Positions 1 through 9,290 of a stretch of 64,000 bases of DNA are shown here, one piece after another. Source of the DNA: JANMJD01 sp963828405 (lineage in GTDB: Bacteria > Actinomycetota > Acidimicrobiia > Acidimicrobiales > Ilumatobacteraceae); assembly GCA_963828405.1 (NCBI GenBank), contig CAWHEG010000031.1, positions 3,410,001-3,474,000 on the forward strand, given 5' to 3'. Numbering within the stretch: position 1 is the first letter of the stretch; each line of letters begins with the position of its first letter. The position numbers and the translations under genes are program-made. A model generated the notes under the pieces. That model ran no database searches and was not told where the DNA came from. It saw nothing but the letters and a program-made list of their open reading frames with translations.

Positions 1-11
1 TCGGCGCGTCG

Positions 12-1031
12 ATGTTCGGTCTGGTCGCTGCCCAACGCCGAGCCGGCACGGCGGCCGCCGCCTTCGAACGGGGGCTCGCCCCGGTCGTCGACCCTGCCGC
101 CGACGACCGGTCCGCGCCCGGCGGCGAGGCGTCGACGTCGCGTCGATTCGCCCGGGCCTGGTTGCCTTTCCGTTTCGACCACCGCGGTGTCGAGGTGACC
201 CGTGGCGTCGCCTATGGAGAGCACACGCGCCGCCACCGTCTCGACATCTACCGATCCCCGGGCGCCGACCGTCTGCCGGTGGTCGTCTACATCCACGGCG
301 GCGCCTGGGTCATCGGCAACAAGGAGCAGCAGGGCAAACCCCTGCTGCTCCAGTTGGCCCGCAGCGGCTACGTCGCGGTGACGATCAACTACCGACTGGC
401 GCCCCGTCATCGCTGGCCGATCCCGATCATCGACGTCAAGCGGGCGATCGTCTGGGTTCGCGAGAACATCGCCGCCTACGGGGGCGACCCGTCGTTCATC
501 GCCGTCTGCGGGTCGTCGGCCGGGGGCCACCTGGCGGCGCTCGCTGCCCTCACCCCTGGCGACCCGGCATTCCAGCCCGGTTTCGAGTCGGCCGACACGT
601 CGGTCGATGCGTGTGTCCCGATCTACGCGCCCTTCGATCTCACCGATCGCTCCGGATTGCGCGGGCGGGCGGCGTTGCGGCGCTTCCTCGAGCGGCTGGT
701 CATGACCACCCGGCTGCACGCCGACCAGGAGGGCTGGAGGGCGGCGTCGCCGATCTGGCGGGTGAACGCCGAGGCGCCACCGATGTTGGTGATCCAGGGT
801 GAGCTCGACACGCTGGTGTGGCGGGAGGAGGCCGGCGAGTTCGCCGCGGCGCTTCGGGAGTGCACGAGGGCCCCGCTGGCCCTCGTCGTCGTCCCAGGGG
901 CGCAACACGCATTCGAGGTGTTCAACTCGGTGCGCTGCCGGGCCGCGGTCGACGCCATCGTGAGCTTCCTCGGCGCGCTGGCCCCCCGGACCAGTCCGAT
1001 CGATCGGGACGGCGCGTCAGGAAACGCCTGA
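12..1031 (+). CDS. Alpha/beta-hydrolase (HSL/lipase-like), possibly 5'-partial
   Basis: This is a serine hydrolase of the hormone-sensitive-lipase/carboxylesterase fold, expected to cleave an ester. The oxyanion motif HGGAW lies at residues 95-99, the nucleophile elbow GSSAG at 167-171 (Ser169), and later GELD and GAQH segments fit the acid and histidine of the triad. The reading frame stays open to the left edge of the window, so the ATG at 12 may not be the true start; the first 60 residues match no part of the fold. The next gene is convergent. The substrate cannot be read from sequence. Confidence 0.85.
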   Translation: MFGLVAAQRRAGTAAAAFERGLAPVVDPAADDRSAPGGEASTSRRFARAWLPFRFDHRGVEVTRGVAYGEHTRRHRLDIYRSPGADRLPVVVYIHGGAWVIGNKEQQGKPLLLQLARSGYVAVTINYRLAPRHRWPIPIIDVKRAIVWVRENIAAYGGDPSFIAVCGSSAGGHLAALAALTPGDPAFQPGFESADTSVDACVPIYAPFDLTDRSGLRGRAALRRFLERLVMTTRLHADQEGWRAASPIWRVNAEAPPMLVIQGELDTLVWREEAGEFAAALRECTRAPLALVVVPGAQHAFEVFNSVRCRAAVDAIVSFLGALAPRTSPIDRDGASGNA

Positions 1032-1161
1032 GCCACCGACATCGGGGAACGAATCGGCTCCCGGAGACCTCCGCCGGCCGAAGTGACGCCACGACGTGGT
1101 CACTTCCCGACCTTGTGGCATCAGTTCATCCGCCCGGCCCGCCCGAGCCGGTTGACGACGT

Positions 1162-1197
1162 GGGAGGCGACGAGGGAGGCGACGAGGGAGGCGACGC
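1162..1197. repeat. Three tandem 12-bp units between convergent genes
   Basis: Three consecutive copies of GGGAGGCGACGA (last base changed in copy 3) lie in the 174-bp gap between the hydrolase stop and the convergent SDR stop. They are non-coding on either strand as annotated. Slipped-strand expansion is the likely origin; no function is implied. Confidence 0.8.
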
Positions 1198-1205
1198 CGT
1201 CGCGT

Positions 1206-1979
1206 TCAGACGTAGCCGTAGGCGACCCACCCGCCGTCGACGACCAACGTCTCGCCGGTCACGTACCGGGCGTCGCTCGACGAGATCCAGTCGACTGCGG
1301 CGGCGACATCGTCGGGCCTGCCGAGTTCGTGCATCGGGATGCGTCGCTCGAGCTGTGCCTCGTCGAGGGAACCGGCGGCGATCAGGTCGCCGACCAGGTC
1401 GGTGCGTACGTAGCCGGGGGCGACGCAGTTGACCCTGATCCCGTGATCGACGAGATCGAGCGCCATCACCCTGGTCATCTGATGAACGGCGGCCTTCGAC
1501 GCGCCGTATGCCATGCGCTGGGGAAACGCCCGCACACCGTTGATCGAACCGATGTTGACGATCGCCCCCCTGGTACCCGAGGCGACCATGCGTCGTGCCG
1601 CGGACTGACCGCACAGGAAGACGCCGCGCACGTTGACGCCGATCACCTGATCGAAGGCTTCGACCGTCATCTCGAGGAAGGGGCTCACGCCGGCGATCCC
1701 GGCGTTGTTCACCAGCAACGAGATCGGGCCGAGCTCGCTCTCGATCAGCGTCATCCCGGCCTCGACGGAAGATTGGTCCTCGACCCTCATGCCGACCGCC
1801 AGCGTGGGCACCCCGAACTCGCCGGACAGCCGTCGCGCCACCGGCTCGGCATTGGAGGCCGAGGTGGCCACGCAGGCCACCGACATCCCCTTCGACGCCA
1901 GCCGTGCGGCGACGGCCTCGCCGATGCCCCGGCTCGCGCCGGTGACGACGGCAACACCTTCTCGCTGGTCCGACGCCAT
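1206..1979 (-). CDS. SDR family oxidoreductase
   Basis: A 257-residue classical short-chain dehydrogenase/reductase, expected to oxidise an alcohol or reduce a ketone with NAD(P). The cofactor motif TGASRGIG is at residues 13-20, followed by NNAG, a catalytic serine region (GSING) and YGASK with the Tyr and Lys, then the PG segment of the substrate side. The frame is open about 90 codons further upstream, but the chosen ATG has a GGGGGAGAG ribosome site just before it and gives the normal family length. It is divergent from the P450 gene across a 510-bp gap. The substrate is unknown. Confidence 0.9.
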   Translation of the reverse strand: MASDQREGVAVVTGASRGIGEAVAARLASKGMSVACVATSASNAEPVARRLSGEFGVPTLAVGMRVEDQSSVEAGMTLIESELGPISLLVNNAGIAGVSPFLEMTVEAFDQVIGVNVRGVFLCGQSAARRMVASGTRGAIVNIGSINGVRAFPQRMAYGASKAAVHQMTRVMALDLVDHGIRVNCVAPGYVRTDLVGDLIAAGSLDEAQLERRIPMHELGRPDDVAAAVDWISSSDARYVTGETLVVDGGWVAYGYV

Positions 1980-2489
1980 GGCTCTCTCCCCCGGTCGTTG
2001 TGGACGCCCATTCTGGGCCGACACGGCGCGATCCGCAGCGTCGGGCCGGCTCCCGCTGCTGCCCACGTCGTGTGCCTGGTCGACGCCCTCCACCGAGGGA
2101 CGATCACGTTCGTGTCCGGCGGCAGGCGGGGCGACGGTCACCCACGAACGACAGGTCGAATCCGCGCCCTCGGTGGCGACAGGTACGAGGACACGATCAT
2201 CGAGGCCCTTCGATGCGGCCTTCGACGGACTCGAATGATCAACGCCGGCGACATCCACCTCCCGATCTGAACGAAGAGGTCCGCCGCCGAGTACTGGTGA
2301 TCTCGAACGGCAGGTTCAACAGCCTGTCCGGCCGTGTCCTCGTGGCCCCCGAGATCCTCGGCGCGCCCGACGCGGTTCCATTCCCCTGGCGCATTCAGAT
2401 CGAGGAAGGGTGACGTGGAACCGGGAGTCGGTGTCACCCGGTCGGGCGTGAGCTTCGTCTGTGAGGTAGACGAGACGAGGAGAATTCGT
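1980..2489. other. 510-bp divergent intergenic region
   Basis: This region separates the SDR (leftward) from the P450 (rightward) and should hold both promoters. Frames through it are open on both strands but show no recognisable domain or good start. I found no clear operator palindrome, RNA gene or terminator. Confidence 0.6.
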
Positions 2490-3989
2490 TTGACGCCGTC
2501 AGCGGAGTACGAGAGGACCGGGCACCTGCCGCGGACCGGCTCCCCCGGTGCGGATGGTGTGATGGGCGCACCGCCCCGGCCCCCGCGGCCACGTCCGCTC
2601 GAGAACTTCAGGCTGACGCGACGTCTGTTCGCCGATCCGGCTTCGGTGCTGGATCACCTGCGGGCCGGCTACGGGCCGGTGGTCGAGTTGGGCCCGAGGT
2701 CCTCGCCGATCGTTGTGATCGGTGGACCGGGCGTCGCCCAGGAGATGTTTGCCAACCCGGCGTCGAAGTATCGCTGGGCCCACAAGTACAACGTGGTCGG
2801 CCTGCGGTTCGTGATCGGACGGACCTCGATGATCATCTCCGACGGCGCCGACCACGATCGCCGTCGGGCACCGGTGCAGCCCCTCTTCGCTCGACGTCAG
2901 CTCAACGCCTGGGTGCCGTTGATCGTCGGGCGCACCGACGAGGCGCTCGACGAACTGCTCGCCGAGGTGGGAGCGGGATCATCGATCGACATCTACCCGT
3001 TCGGGCGGCGCCTGATCATGGGCATCACGCTACGGGCACTGTTCGGCGAGCGACTGGCTGGACGCATCGACGAGTTCTCGACGATGTACGCCGCTCCCCA
3101 GGCGTACATCGAGGCGCCGGCACTCAGGCAGCTTCCCCACCCCCTCCCCATCGGGAAACGGGCTCGGGTCCGCAGCAATGTCAAGTCCATCGATGCGATG
3201 CTCACCGAGGAGATCCGGGCGCGCCGGTCGGAGCCCCGCAGCGGGTCGGCCGATGTGCTCGACGCCCTCGTCGATGCCGACGCCCTCAGCGACGAGGAGG
3301 TCCTCGCCCAGGCACGATCGATCATCGGCGCCGGGTACGACACCACGGCCGCGACGCTGGCATGGGTGCTGTTGCGCGCGGCTGCGACATCGGGTGTATG
3401 GGCCGCGGTGCGCGCGGAGGCGGACCACGTCCTCGGCCTCGTCCAGCCGTCCGGCGCGCCGACGACGGCGGCCGATGCGCTGGTCGAACTGGCGTACACC
3501 GCTCGGGTGGTGCGCGAGACACTGCGGCTGAACCCGGCCGGGCTGGTCGGCGTCCGAGTTGCCGCCGACGACATGACGCTCGGCGGCCACGGCATCCGGC
3601 GAGGCTCCCTGCTGGTCTGGTCGGCCTACCTCGCCGGGCGCGACCCGCAGATGTGGGAGGAGCCGTTGCGCTTCGATCCGGACCGGTTCGAGGACATGAC
3701 TCCGGGGCAGCAGGCGGCGAGCAGCGCAGCCTGGATCCCGTTTGGCAAGGGACCGCATGCCTGCCTCGGCTTCGCGCTCGCCCAGATGGAGCTGACCCTG
3801 ATCCTCGCCCGGTTCACCCAGCGATTCGACCCACCCGTCGCAGGCGCGCCGATGCCACGGGCGATCGGCTTGATCGTCAACCGACCCGAGGGTGGCGCGA
3901 GGCTCACCCTCACGCCACGCAACGCGTCCGTCAGCCCTGGAGCCCGGCCATGTCCTGGCTCGATAGCTCGCTCGGCTGCTTGCCCATGA
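2490..3989 (+). CDS. Cytochrome P450
   Basis: A 499-residue heme-thiolate monooxygenase. The I-helix motif AGYDTT is at about residues 280-285, the K-helix ExxR (ETLR) near 341, and the heme loop FGKGPHACLG carries the thiolate Cys425. These are intact, so the enzyme should be active with a separate ferredoxin and reductase; neither is in the window. A TTG start is chosen because AGGAG lies 7 bases upstream; an ATG at 2562 is the alternative and would remove 24 residues that precede the conserved fold. The 3' end overlaps the convergent ABC ATPase gene by 59 bp. Fatty-acid or terpenoid hydroxylation is possible but not determined. Confidence 0.92.
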   Translation: MTPSAEYERTGHLPRTGSPGADGVMGAPPRPPRPRPLENFRLTRRLFADPASVLDHLRAGYGPVVELGPRSSPIVVIGGPGVAQEMFANPASKYRWAHKYNVVGLRFVIGRTSMIISDGADHDRRRAPVQPLFARRQLNAWVPLIVGRTDEALDELLAEVGAGSSIDIYPFGRRLIMGITLRALFGERLAGRIDEFSTMYAAPQAYIEAPALRQLPHPLPIGKRARVRSNVKSIDAMLTEEIRARRSEPRSGSADVLDALVDADALSDEEVLAQARSIIGAGYDTTAATLAWVLLRAAATSGVWAAVRAEADHVLGLVQPSGAPTTAADALVELAYTARVVRETLRLNPAGLVGVRVAADDMTLGGHGIRRGSLLVWSAYLAGRDPQMWEEPLRFDPDRFEDMTPGQQAASSAAWIPFGKGPHACLGFALAQMELTLILARFTQRFDPPVAGAPMPRAIGLIVNRPEGGARLTLTPRNASVSPGARPCPGSIARSAACP

Positions 3990-4758
3990 TGATCATCGCC
4001 AGCACCTCGTCCTTGGTCACCTCGGACTTGTTGACGGTGCCGACGAGCTTGCCCTGGAGCATCACGCTGATCCGGTCGGCGAGGTCGAAGACGTTGTGGA
4101 TGTCGTGGCTGATGAGGAAGATCCCGATGCCCTCGGCCTTCAGCTGGCCGATGAGATCGCGCACCTGAGCGGTCTCGGCCGGGCCGAGGGCGGCCGTGGG
4201 CTCGTCCATGATCAGGATCCTGGCGTTGAAGTGGACGGCCCGGGCGATCGCCACCGACTGGCGCTGTCCGCCCGACAACGACTTGACCGCCGTCTGGAGG
4301 TTCGTGAACCTCGGGTTCAGTCGTTGCATCACCTTCTGGGTCGCCGCCGCCATGGCGGAATCGTCGAGCGACCCGGTCCGGGTGCTCAGCTCCCGACCGA
4401 GGAACACGTTTCCGGCCGCGTCGATGTTGTCGGCCAGGGCGAGCTTCTGATAGATGACCTCGACCCCGTGCAGACGGGCGTCGCGTGGGTTGTGGATCGT
4501 GACGAGCTTTCCGTTGATCCGGATCTCGCCCGAATCGGCGGGGTGCGCCCCGGACAGCGTGTGCACCAGCGTCGACTTACCGGCGCCGTTGCCGCCGACG
4601 AGGGCGACGACCTCGCCCGGGTACAGGTCGATGGTCACGCCGTCGACGGCGTGCAGGCCGCCGAACGACACCCGGATGTCGCGCAGCTCGACGAGCGGGA
4701 CACGCCCAGCATCGCTGGACCCCGGGTTGCTGGGGACTTGATTCATGGTGGATGCCAT
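3931..4758 (-). CDS. xylG: Sugar ABC transporter ATP-binding protein, single domain (XylG-like)
   Basis: The nucleotide-binding subunit of a CUT2 sugar importer. Walker A (GGNGAGKST), the signature LSGGQ and Walker B (ILIMDEP) are intact. At 275 residues it has one ABC domain, whereas E. coli XylG has two in tandem of about 510 residues; the single-domain form is common in actinobacteria, so the active complex would carry two copies. The start at 4758 has GAGAGGA immediately before it; an ATG four codons downstream (4746) is also possible. It is the last gene of the minus-strand operon xylF-xylH-xylG, 5 bp after xylH. Confidence 0.88.
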   Translation of the reverse strand: MASTMNQVPSNPGSSDAGRVPLVELRDIRVSFGGLHAVDGVTIDLYPGEVVALVGGNGAGKSTLVHTLSGAHPADSGEIRINGKLVTIHNPRDARLHGVEVIYQKLALADNIDAAGNVFLGRELSTRTGSLDDSAMAAATQKVMQRLNPRFTNLQTAVKSLSGGQRQSVAIARAVHFNARILIMDEPTAALGPAETAQVRDLIGQLKAEGIGIFLISHDIHNVFDLADRISVMLQGKLVGTVNKSEVTKDEVLAMIIMGKQPSELSSQDMAGLQG

Positions 4759-4763
4759 TCCTC

Positions 4764-6104
4764 TCAGCCCCGACCGGTCTGGATGATGATCGCCGTGACG
4801 ACCAGGCCGGTGACGAGCGCACCGATGACGCTCGCTCGGCGCCGCATCCGGAGTCCGGCGTCGACGGCCACGGCCGTGACGAGCACGACACCGACGACGA
4901 TGTCCTGCGACGGCGAGTCGATGTTCAGCAGCACCATCCCGGAGCGCAGCGACTGCATCACCACGGCTCCGAGGACCGCCCCCGGAATCGTGCCGATCCC
5001 ACCCGAGAACGACGTCCCGCCGATGACGGCGGCGGAGATCACGTCGAGCTCGTTCTGCACGCCCAGGCTGGTGACCGCGGCGTTGAGCCGGGCCGTCTGG
5101 ACCGCCGCGCTGAGCGCGCACAACACCCCCATCAGGACGAAGGTGAACATCACCGTCCGGCGCGTGTTGATCCCGCCCAGCTCGGCCGCCTCGGGGTTGC
5201 CACCGTAGGCGTACACGTAGCGGCCGAAGCGCCGCCGCTGCGCCAGGTAGCTCATCAGCAGGGTCACCCCGATCAGGATCACCACCGGGTAGGCAACCCC
5301 CGTCGGCTTCCCGGTGATCGGCGAGGGATAGCGGTTGGCGATTCGCCACACCGCAACGACGACTGCCGCACACCCGGCGACACCCAGCCCGACGTCGACT
5401 CCGACGCGACGGAGGGGCAGGTCGTACTCGCGGCGGCGACGGCGGGCCAGCGCCAGGCTCAGCGCGATGCCCCCGCAGGCCAGCAGGGCGAGTACCCAGC
5501 TCCTCCACTCGCCGAGCGAGCCGCGAGCGCCTCCACCGAGCAGTTGGAAGTTGCTGTCGAGCGGGGACAGCGTCTGACCCTTCTCGCCCATTCGGAAGAT
5601 CAGGCCGCGCCAGACGAGGAAGCCGCCGAGCGTGACGATGAACGCCGGTACACCGACGTAGGCGACGATGAATCCCTGCACACCGCCGATCGCCGCGCCG
5701 AGGAGCAGACCGACGGCCAGCGCGATCACCCAGGTGAACGCCCGTCCACGGCCGAGGCCGAACGTGTCCGGGATCCACTTCCACTGGACCATCGCCATGA
5801 TGTACCCGAGGAACCCGAGGAGCGACCCCACAGAGAGGTCGATGTTCCGGGAGACGATGATCAGCACCATGCCGGTGGCCATGATGGCGATCGAGGCACT
5901 CTGCACCGACAGGTTCCAGAGGTTGCGCGCGGTGAGGAAGTCGCCACCGGAAAGGACGTGGAAGCCCACCCAGATCACCGCAAGGGCCAACACCATGCCG
6001 AACAAGCGCGTGTCGATCTCCGTGGAGGCGAGCACCTCACGCCACGAGCGCGGGGTGTCTGACTGCGGAGCTGTCGTTGTTCCCGCTCGTGTGTCGGTCA
6101 TCAT
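4764..6104 (-). CDS. xylH: Sugar ABC transporter permease (XylH-like)
   Basis: The inner-membrane permease of a CUT2/branched-chain-type importer. The 446-residue protein has about ten hydrophobic segments and the family sequence GTSFSGGIGTIPGAVLGA near its C-terminal third. Between the middle segments is a hydrophilic loop with an arginine-rich run (residues around 215-222). It lies between the binding protein and the ATPase, which supports one importer. A strong stem-loop precedes it, so its expression may be set below that of the binding protein. The first of two adjacent ATGs is used; GAAAGG lies just upstream. Confidence 0.9.
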   Translation of the reverse strand: MMTDTRAGTTTAPQSDTPRSWREVLASTEIDTRLFGMVLALAVIWVGFHVLSGGDFLTARNLWNLSVQSASIAIMATGMVLIIVSRNIDLSVGSLLGFLGYIMAMVQWKWIPDTFGLGRGRAFTWVIALAVGLLLGAAIGGVQGFIVAYVGVPAFIVTLGGFLVWRGLIFRMGEKGQTLSPLDSNFQLLGGGARGSLGEWRSWVLALLACGGIALSLALARRRRREYDLPLRRVGVDVGLGVAGCAAVVVAVWRIANRYPSPITGKPTGVAYPVVILIGVTLLMSYLAQRRRFGRYVYAYGGNPEAAELGGINTRRTVMFTFVLMGVLCALSAAVQTARLNAAVTSLGVQNELDVISAAVIGGTSFSGGIGTIPGAVLGAVVMQSLRSGMVLLNIDSPSQDIVVGVVLVTAVAVDAGLRMRRRASVIGALVTGLVVTAIIIQTGRG

Positions 6105-6138
6105 CGCGCCTTTCTCATGGATGGACCCTAGACCGAAC

Positions 6139-6172
6139 GTGCCCCCCGCCCGAGAAGTCGGACGGGGGGCAC
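6139..6172 (-). promoter_or_regulatory. Intercistronic stem-loop between xylF and xylH
   Basis: Perfect 10-bp arms (GTGCCCCCCG and CGGGGGGCAC) enclose a 14-nt loop in the 87-bp gap between the binding-protein stop and the permease start. No U-run follows, so it is not a classic terminator. Such hairpins after binding-protein genes commonly protect upstream mRNA or cause partial read-through. That role is inferred. Confidence 0.75.
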
Positions 6173-6191
6173 GCCTGGGGGCGGGGTTGGG

Positions 6192-7256
6192 TCAGCAGGC
6201 GGTGACCGAACCGGCCTTCACGTCCTGGCAGAGCTTGTCCTTGGTGATCCAGCCGGCGTCGAGGACCACGTTGAGGTTGTCCTTCGTGACCGGGATCGGC
6301 TTCAGCAGGATCGAGGTGACCTCGACACCACCGGGAGTCTTGAACGGAGCGGTGCCGCTGACCTTCGAGGCGTCGGCGTTCTTGCAGAGTTCGATGGCGG
6401 CCTTCCCGGCGGACGTTCCGAGCTCGCGGGCATCCTTCCACACGCTCACCGTCTGCGTCCCGAGTGCGACCCGGTTGAGGGCGCCCTGGTCACCGTCCTG
6501 ACCCGACACGGGGATCTTGCCGGCCAGGCCCTGGGCGGCGAGAGCGGCCACGACACCGCCGGCCATGCCGTCGTTCTCGGAGAGCACGGCGTCGACCTTG
6601 TTGCTCTGCGCCGTCAGGAACTGCTCCATCTCGGTCTGGGCCTTCCCCGGGTCCCAGTTGTCGGTGTAGGTCTCGCCGACGATCTCGATGTCTCCGGCCT
6701 TGACCGCATCACCGATGACGTCCTCGTAGCCACCGCGGAGGAAGTCGGCGTTGGCGTCGGCCTTGTTGCCCTTGATGATCACGTACTTGCCCTTGGGCAC
6801 GAGCTTGAACACCTCGCGGGCCTCCATCCGGCCGACCTCGACGTTGTCGAACGTGATGTAGAGCGCCTTGGCATCCTCGATCAGGCGGTCGTAGGCGATG
6901 ACCGGCACGCCGTTGGAGATCGCGTCGGCGACCGAGGGCTTGATCGCCGTCCCGTCCTGGGCGAGCACGACGAGCACCTTGGCGCCCTGTGTGATCAGGT
7001 TCTCCAGGTTCGAGGCCTGCGTCTCGGCCGAGGATTTGGCATCGTTGGAGATGTACTTCCCGCCCCCGGCCTCGATGGCCGCCTTGAGGGCCGGCTCGTC
7101 CCACTTCGCCCAGCGCTCCTCCTGGTAGTTGTTCCAGGACACGCCGACGGTGCAGCCGGCTTCGGTGGTCGATGCGGCATCGTTGTTGTCGCTCCCGCAA
7201 GCGCCAACCAGCATTACGGCACCCATCGCCACCGGTGCGATTCGACGGACTCTCAT
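6192..7256 (-). CDS. xylF: D-xylose-type sugar ABC transporter substrate-binding lipoprotein
   Basis: The extracytoplasmic binding protein of the importer. A lipoprotein signal ends in VGAC at residues 17-20, anchoring the protein to the outer face of the membrane. The mature part follows the periplasmic-binding-protein type I fold and resembles XylF along its length: an ERWxKW segment, a QIENLI-like helix (NLENLITQGAKVLVV), AYDRLI, the ISFDN-like ITFDN, and SGQDGD near the hinge. D-xylose is the best substrate guess; related pentoses are possible. No xylose isomerase, kinase or regulator lies nearby. GGGGAG is 9 bases before the start. Confidence 0.9.
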   Translation of the reverse strand: MRVRRIAPVAMGAVMLVGACGSDNNDAASTTEAGCTVGVSWNNYQEERWAKWDEPALKAAIEAGGGKYISNDAKSSAETQASNLENLITQGAKVLVVLAQDGTAIKPSVADAISNGVPVIAYDRLIEDAKALYITFDNVEVGRMEAREVFKLVPKGKYVIIKGNKADANADFLRGGYEDVIGDAVKAGDIEIVGETYTDNWDPGKAQTEMEQFLTAQSNKVDAVLSENDGMAGGVVAALAAQGLAGKIPVSGQDGDQGALNRVALGTQTVSVWKDARELGTSAGKAAIELCKNADASKVSGTAPFKTPGGVEVTSILLKPIPVTKDNLNVVLDAGWITKDKLCQDVKAGSVTAC

Positions 7257-7373
7257 CGGACTCGTCTCCCCTGTTCAGGTCCGCGCTGGTCAAACTGCGG
7301 ACGTCCGGAGCATAAGCCTGGGGCCTGTACTCGTCTGGAGACTCAAGGTCCCAGAGATCGAGTGCCTTGTGCC

Positions 7374-9257
7374 CTACTCGGCGTGCTCGGTGCCGTCGAA
7401 GTAGCGCTCGGCCAGCGACCAGGCGCCCGTGCCGCACAGCGCCCCGATCTTGCGGCCCTCGACGTCGTCCTGGGAGATGTGGATGCCCATGTAGAGCCGG
7501 GAGATCCCCGCTTGGTCCGCGGCGTCGGAGTACGTCGCCCACTGGAGGGTGACGTCCTCGGTCGGGCCCTCCTCGTGCAGGAGCGAACCAGCAGGGACGG
7601 TCCAGTCGGCCGAGACGCCGCCCGGGAAGTACGGGCTGCCGGTGATCGCCGTAAGGACTTCGGCGGCCGCCCGGCTGAAGGTGCTGTGCCCGGACACGTA
7701 GGCGGCGAAGGCCGGGGTGACGAACGTCGCCCGCTGGTAGGGCACCCAATCGACGGCCCGAATCCAGCCGACGCCACTGGTCTGCGCCTGCGGGTCGTCC
7801 GGAAAGCCGCGCCACGTCCTGACCGCGATGTCCCCGATGTGGTCCGCCAGCGCTTCATGCGGTTCGCCGGTTGCGCTCGATGCCTCCGTCACCACTTCGA
7901 TGAGGCCGGGCACGAGCGGGAGTCCTGCCGGATCGTACGACGGGCCGGACGGCTCGCTCGACTGCCCCTTGCCGCCCATGTAGCGGATCATCGAGATCGG
8001 CCGCACCGAGTCGTAGAACCCCTTCAGTCCCCAGGCGGCGATGGCGGCGTCGTGAAGCGCTCCGTTGAGGGCGAAGTAGACCTTGACATCCCACTCGAGC
8101 GGGTCGAGGAGCGGGCCGCTGCCGCCGATTCGCCGCTCGAATCCCGGCGCGTCCTCGACCTCGTTGGCGATCAGGTTCCAGTGGCCCGGCGGCGTCTCCG
8201 ATTTCGGACCGTCCGCCCAGTACTCGGCCACCGTTCGCAGGAAGTCGGCCCGCAGCGCCGAGCGCGACTCGTACGGCCGGCCCGTGCTCGGGTTGACATC
8301 GTGTCCGTTCCCGTCGTTCGTTCCCAGGGTGTTGTCACCGAGCGCGTCCGGGCCGGTCGTCAGCGCCACCTCATCGCCGGGGTCGAGTTGAGCGCTGTAT
8401 CGAAGGACCTCGACCGCCGCCTCCTTGAACGCCGAATCGGTCACCGGGTCAACGAGGCGGGGCGGTGGGCCCGGATCGATCGGCGTGCCGTCCGGGGAGG
8501 GAGTCAGGGCGAACGGCGTCACGTGCCCCCAGTGCGGACCGAGGAAGCTCTGCACCTTGCCGGGGATCGCCAGCCCGTTCTGGGCGACCTGCTTGCCGAG
8601 CGAGAGTGGTTGCCAGGCGTTCGGGTCACGCATCACCGTCCCGGGCTCGGCGACGACGAGGGGATCGTTCGCCGGACGGAAGGCGCTGTCGACGTACCGC
8701 TCGTCCTCGAGGGCGCCGTCGTCCCTGCCGTGCTCGATGACCGTCTGTGCGATCCGATTGCCGAGGTCGGCCGGGGTCCCGCCCTCGGTCGAGTCGAAGT
8801 CGGTGCGGTAGCACAGCGATGCCATCACGGCGTCCAACGTGTCGGCGGCGGAGGCAAGGTCGGAGACCGTGCCGTAGCGCCAGAGCAGGAGGCGGTAGGC
8901 CGCATAGCTGATCGCCGCCTCGCGGGCGGCGGTCACGTCCTTCGCCGTTCGCTTCTCCGTCACGAAGTAGCCGTCGGCGGTCGGGTCGTAGGCCGCCCAC
9001 GCGTCCCACATCGCCGCCGACGTATGGAACAGGTTCCGTGCGTGAACGGTCGGCGCCGGGATCACCTCACGGATCAACTGCAGCAGCAGCTCGTCCCACA
9101 CCCGGGCCACCGAGTGGCCGGCGAGATCCGCCCGGTGACATCCTGCGACCAGATAGCCCGGTCTGTCGGAGGAACAAGCGGGCACGGCGGCGATGAGCAG
9201 TGTTCCGGCGAGCAGCGCTCGGGCGGCGCGGCCTGCATGGATTCCGTCAACGGCCAT
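7374..9257 (-). CDS. Secreted vanadium-dependent haloperoxidase/PAP2-type protein
   Basis: A 627-residue exported protein with a hydrophobic signal at residues 13-27. The C-terminal third contains SGHSTFSRAAAEVL, matching the vanadate/phosphate-binding SGHxxxxxA motif of vanadium chloro/bromoperoxidases and PAP2 phosphatases, followed by the helical region of that fold. N-terminal segments rich in Trp and Tyr also match the bacterial family. It may halogenate or oxidise organics with peroxide, or act as a phosphatase. Its start is only 33 bp from the divergent CRTAC1 gene. A weak GGGATT precedes the ATG. Enzyme class is firmer than reaction. Confidence 0.82.
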   Translation of the reverse strand: MAVDGIHAGRAARALLAGTLLIAAVPACSSDRPGYLVAGCHRADLAGHSVARVWDELLLQLIREVIPAPTVHARNLFHTSAAMWDAWAAYDPTADGYFVTEKRTAKDVTAAREAAISYAAYRLLLWRYGTVSDLASAADTLDAVMASLCYRTDFDSTEGGTPADLGNRIAQTVIEHGRDDGALEDERYVDSAFRPANDPLVVAEPGTVMRDPNAWQPLSLGKQVAQNGLAIPGKVQSFLGPHWGHVTPFALTPSPDGTPIDPGPPPRLVDPVTDSAFKEAAVEVLRYSAQLDPGDEVALTTGPDALGDNTLGTNDGNGHDVNPSTGRPYESRSALRADFLRTVAEYWADGPKSETPPGHWNLIANEVEDAPGFERRIGGSGPLLDPLEWDVKVYFALNGALHDAAIAAWGLKGFYDSVRPISMIRYMGGKGQSSEPSGPSYDPAGLPLVPGLIEVVTEASSATGEPHEALADHIGDIAVRTWRGFPDDPQAQTSGVGWIRAVDWVPYQRATFVTPAFAAYVSGHSTFSRAAAEVLTAITGSPYFPGGVSADWTVPAGSLLHEEGPTEDVTLQWATYSDAADQAGISRLYMGIHISQDDVEGRKIGALCGTGAWSLAERYFDGTEHAE

Positions 9258-9290
9258 CAGAATCCCAGACCCTAGGCGTTCGCTCTGACG

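Noticed and set aside
2138..2437. Possible small genes in the SDR-P450 gap
   Set aside because: Open frames on both strands have no ribosome site, no conserved-looking segments and biased Arg/Pro content.
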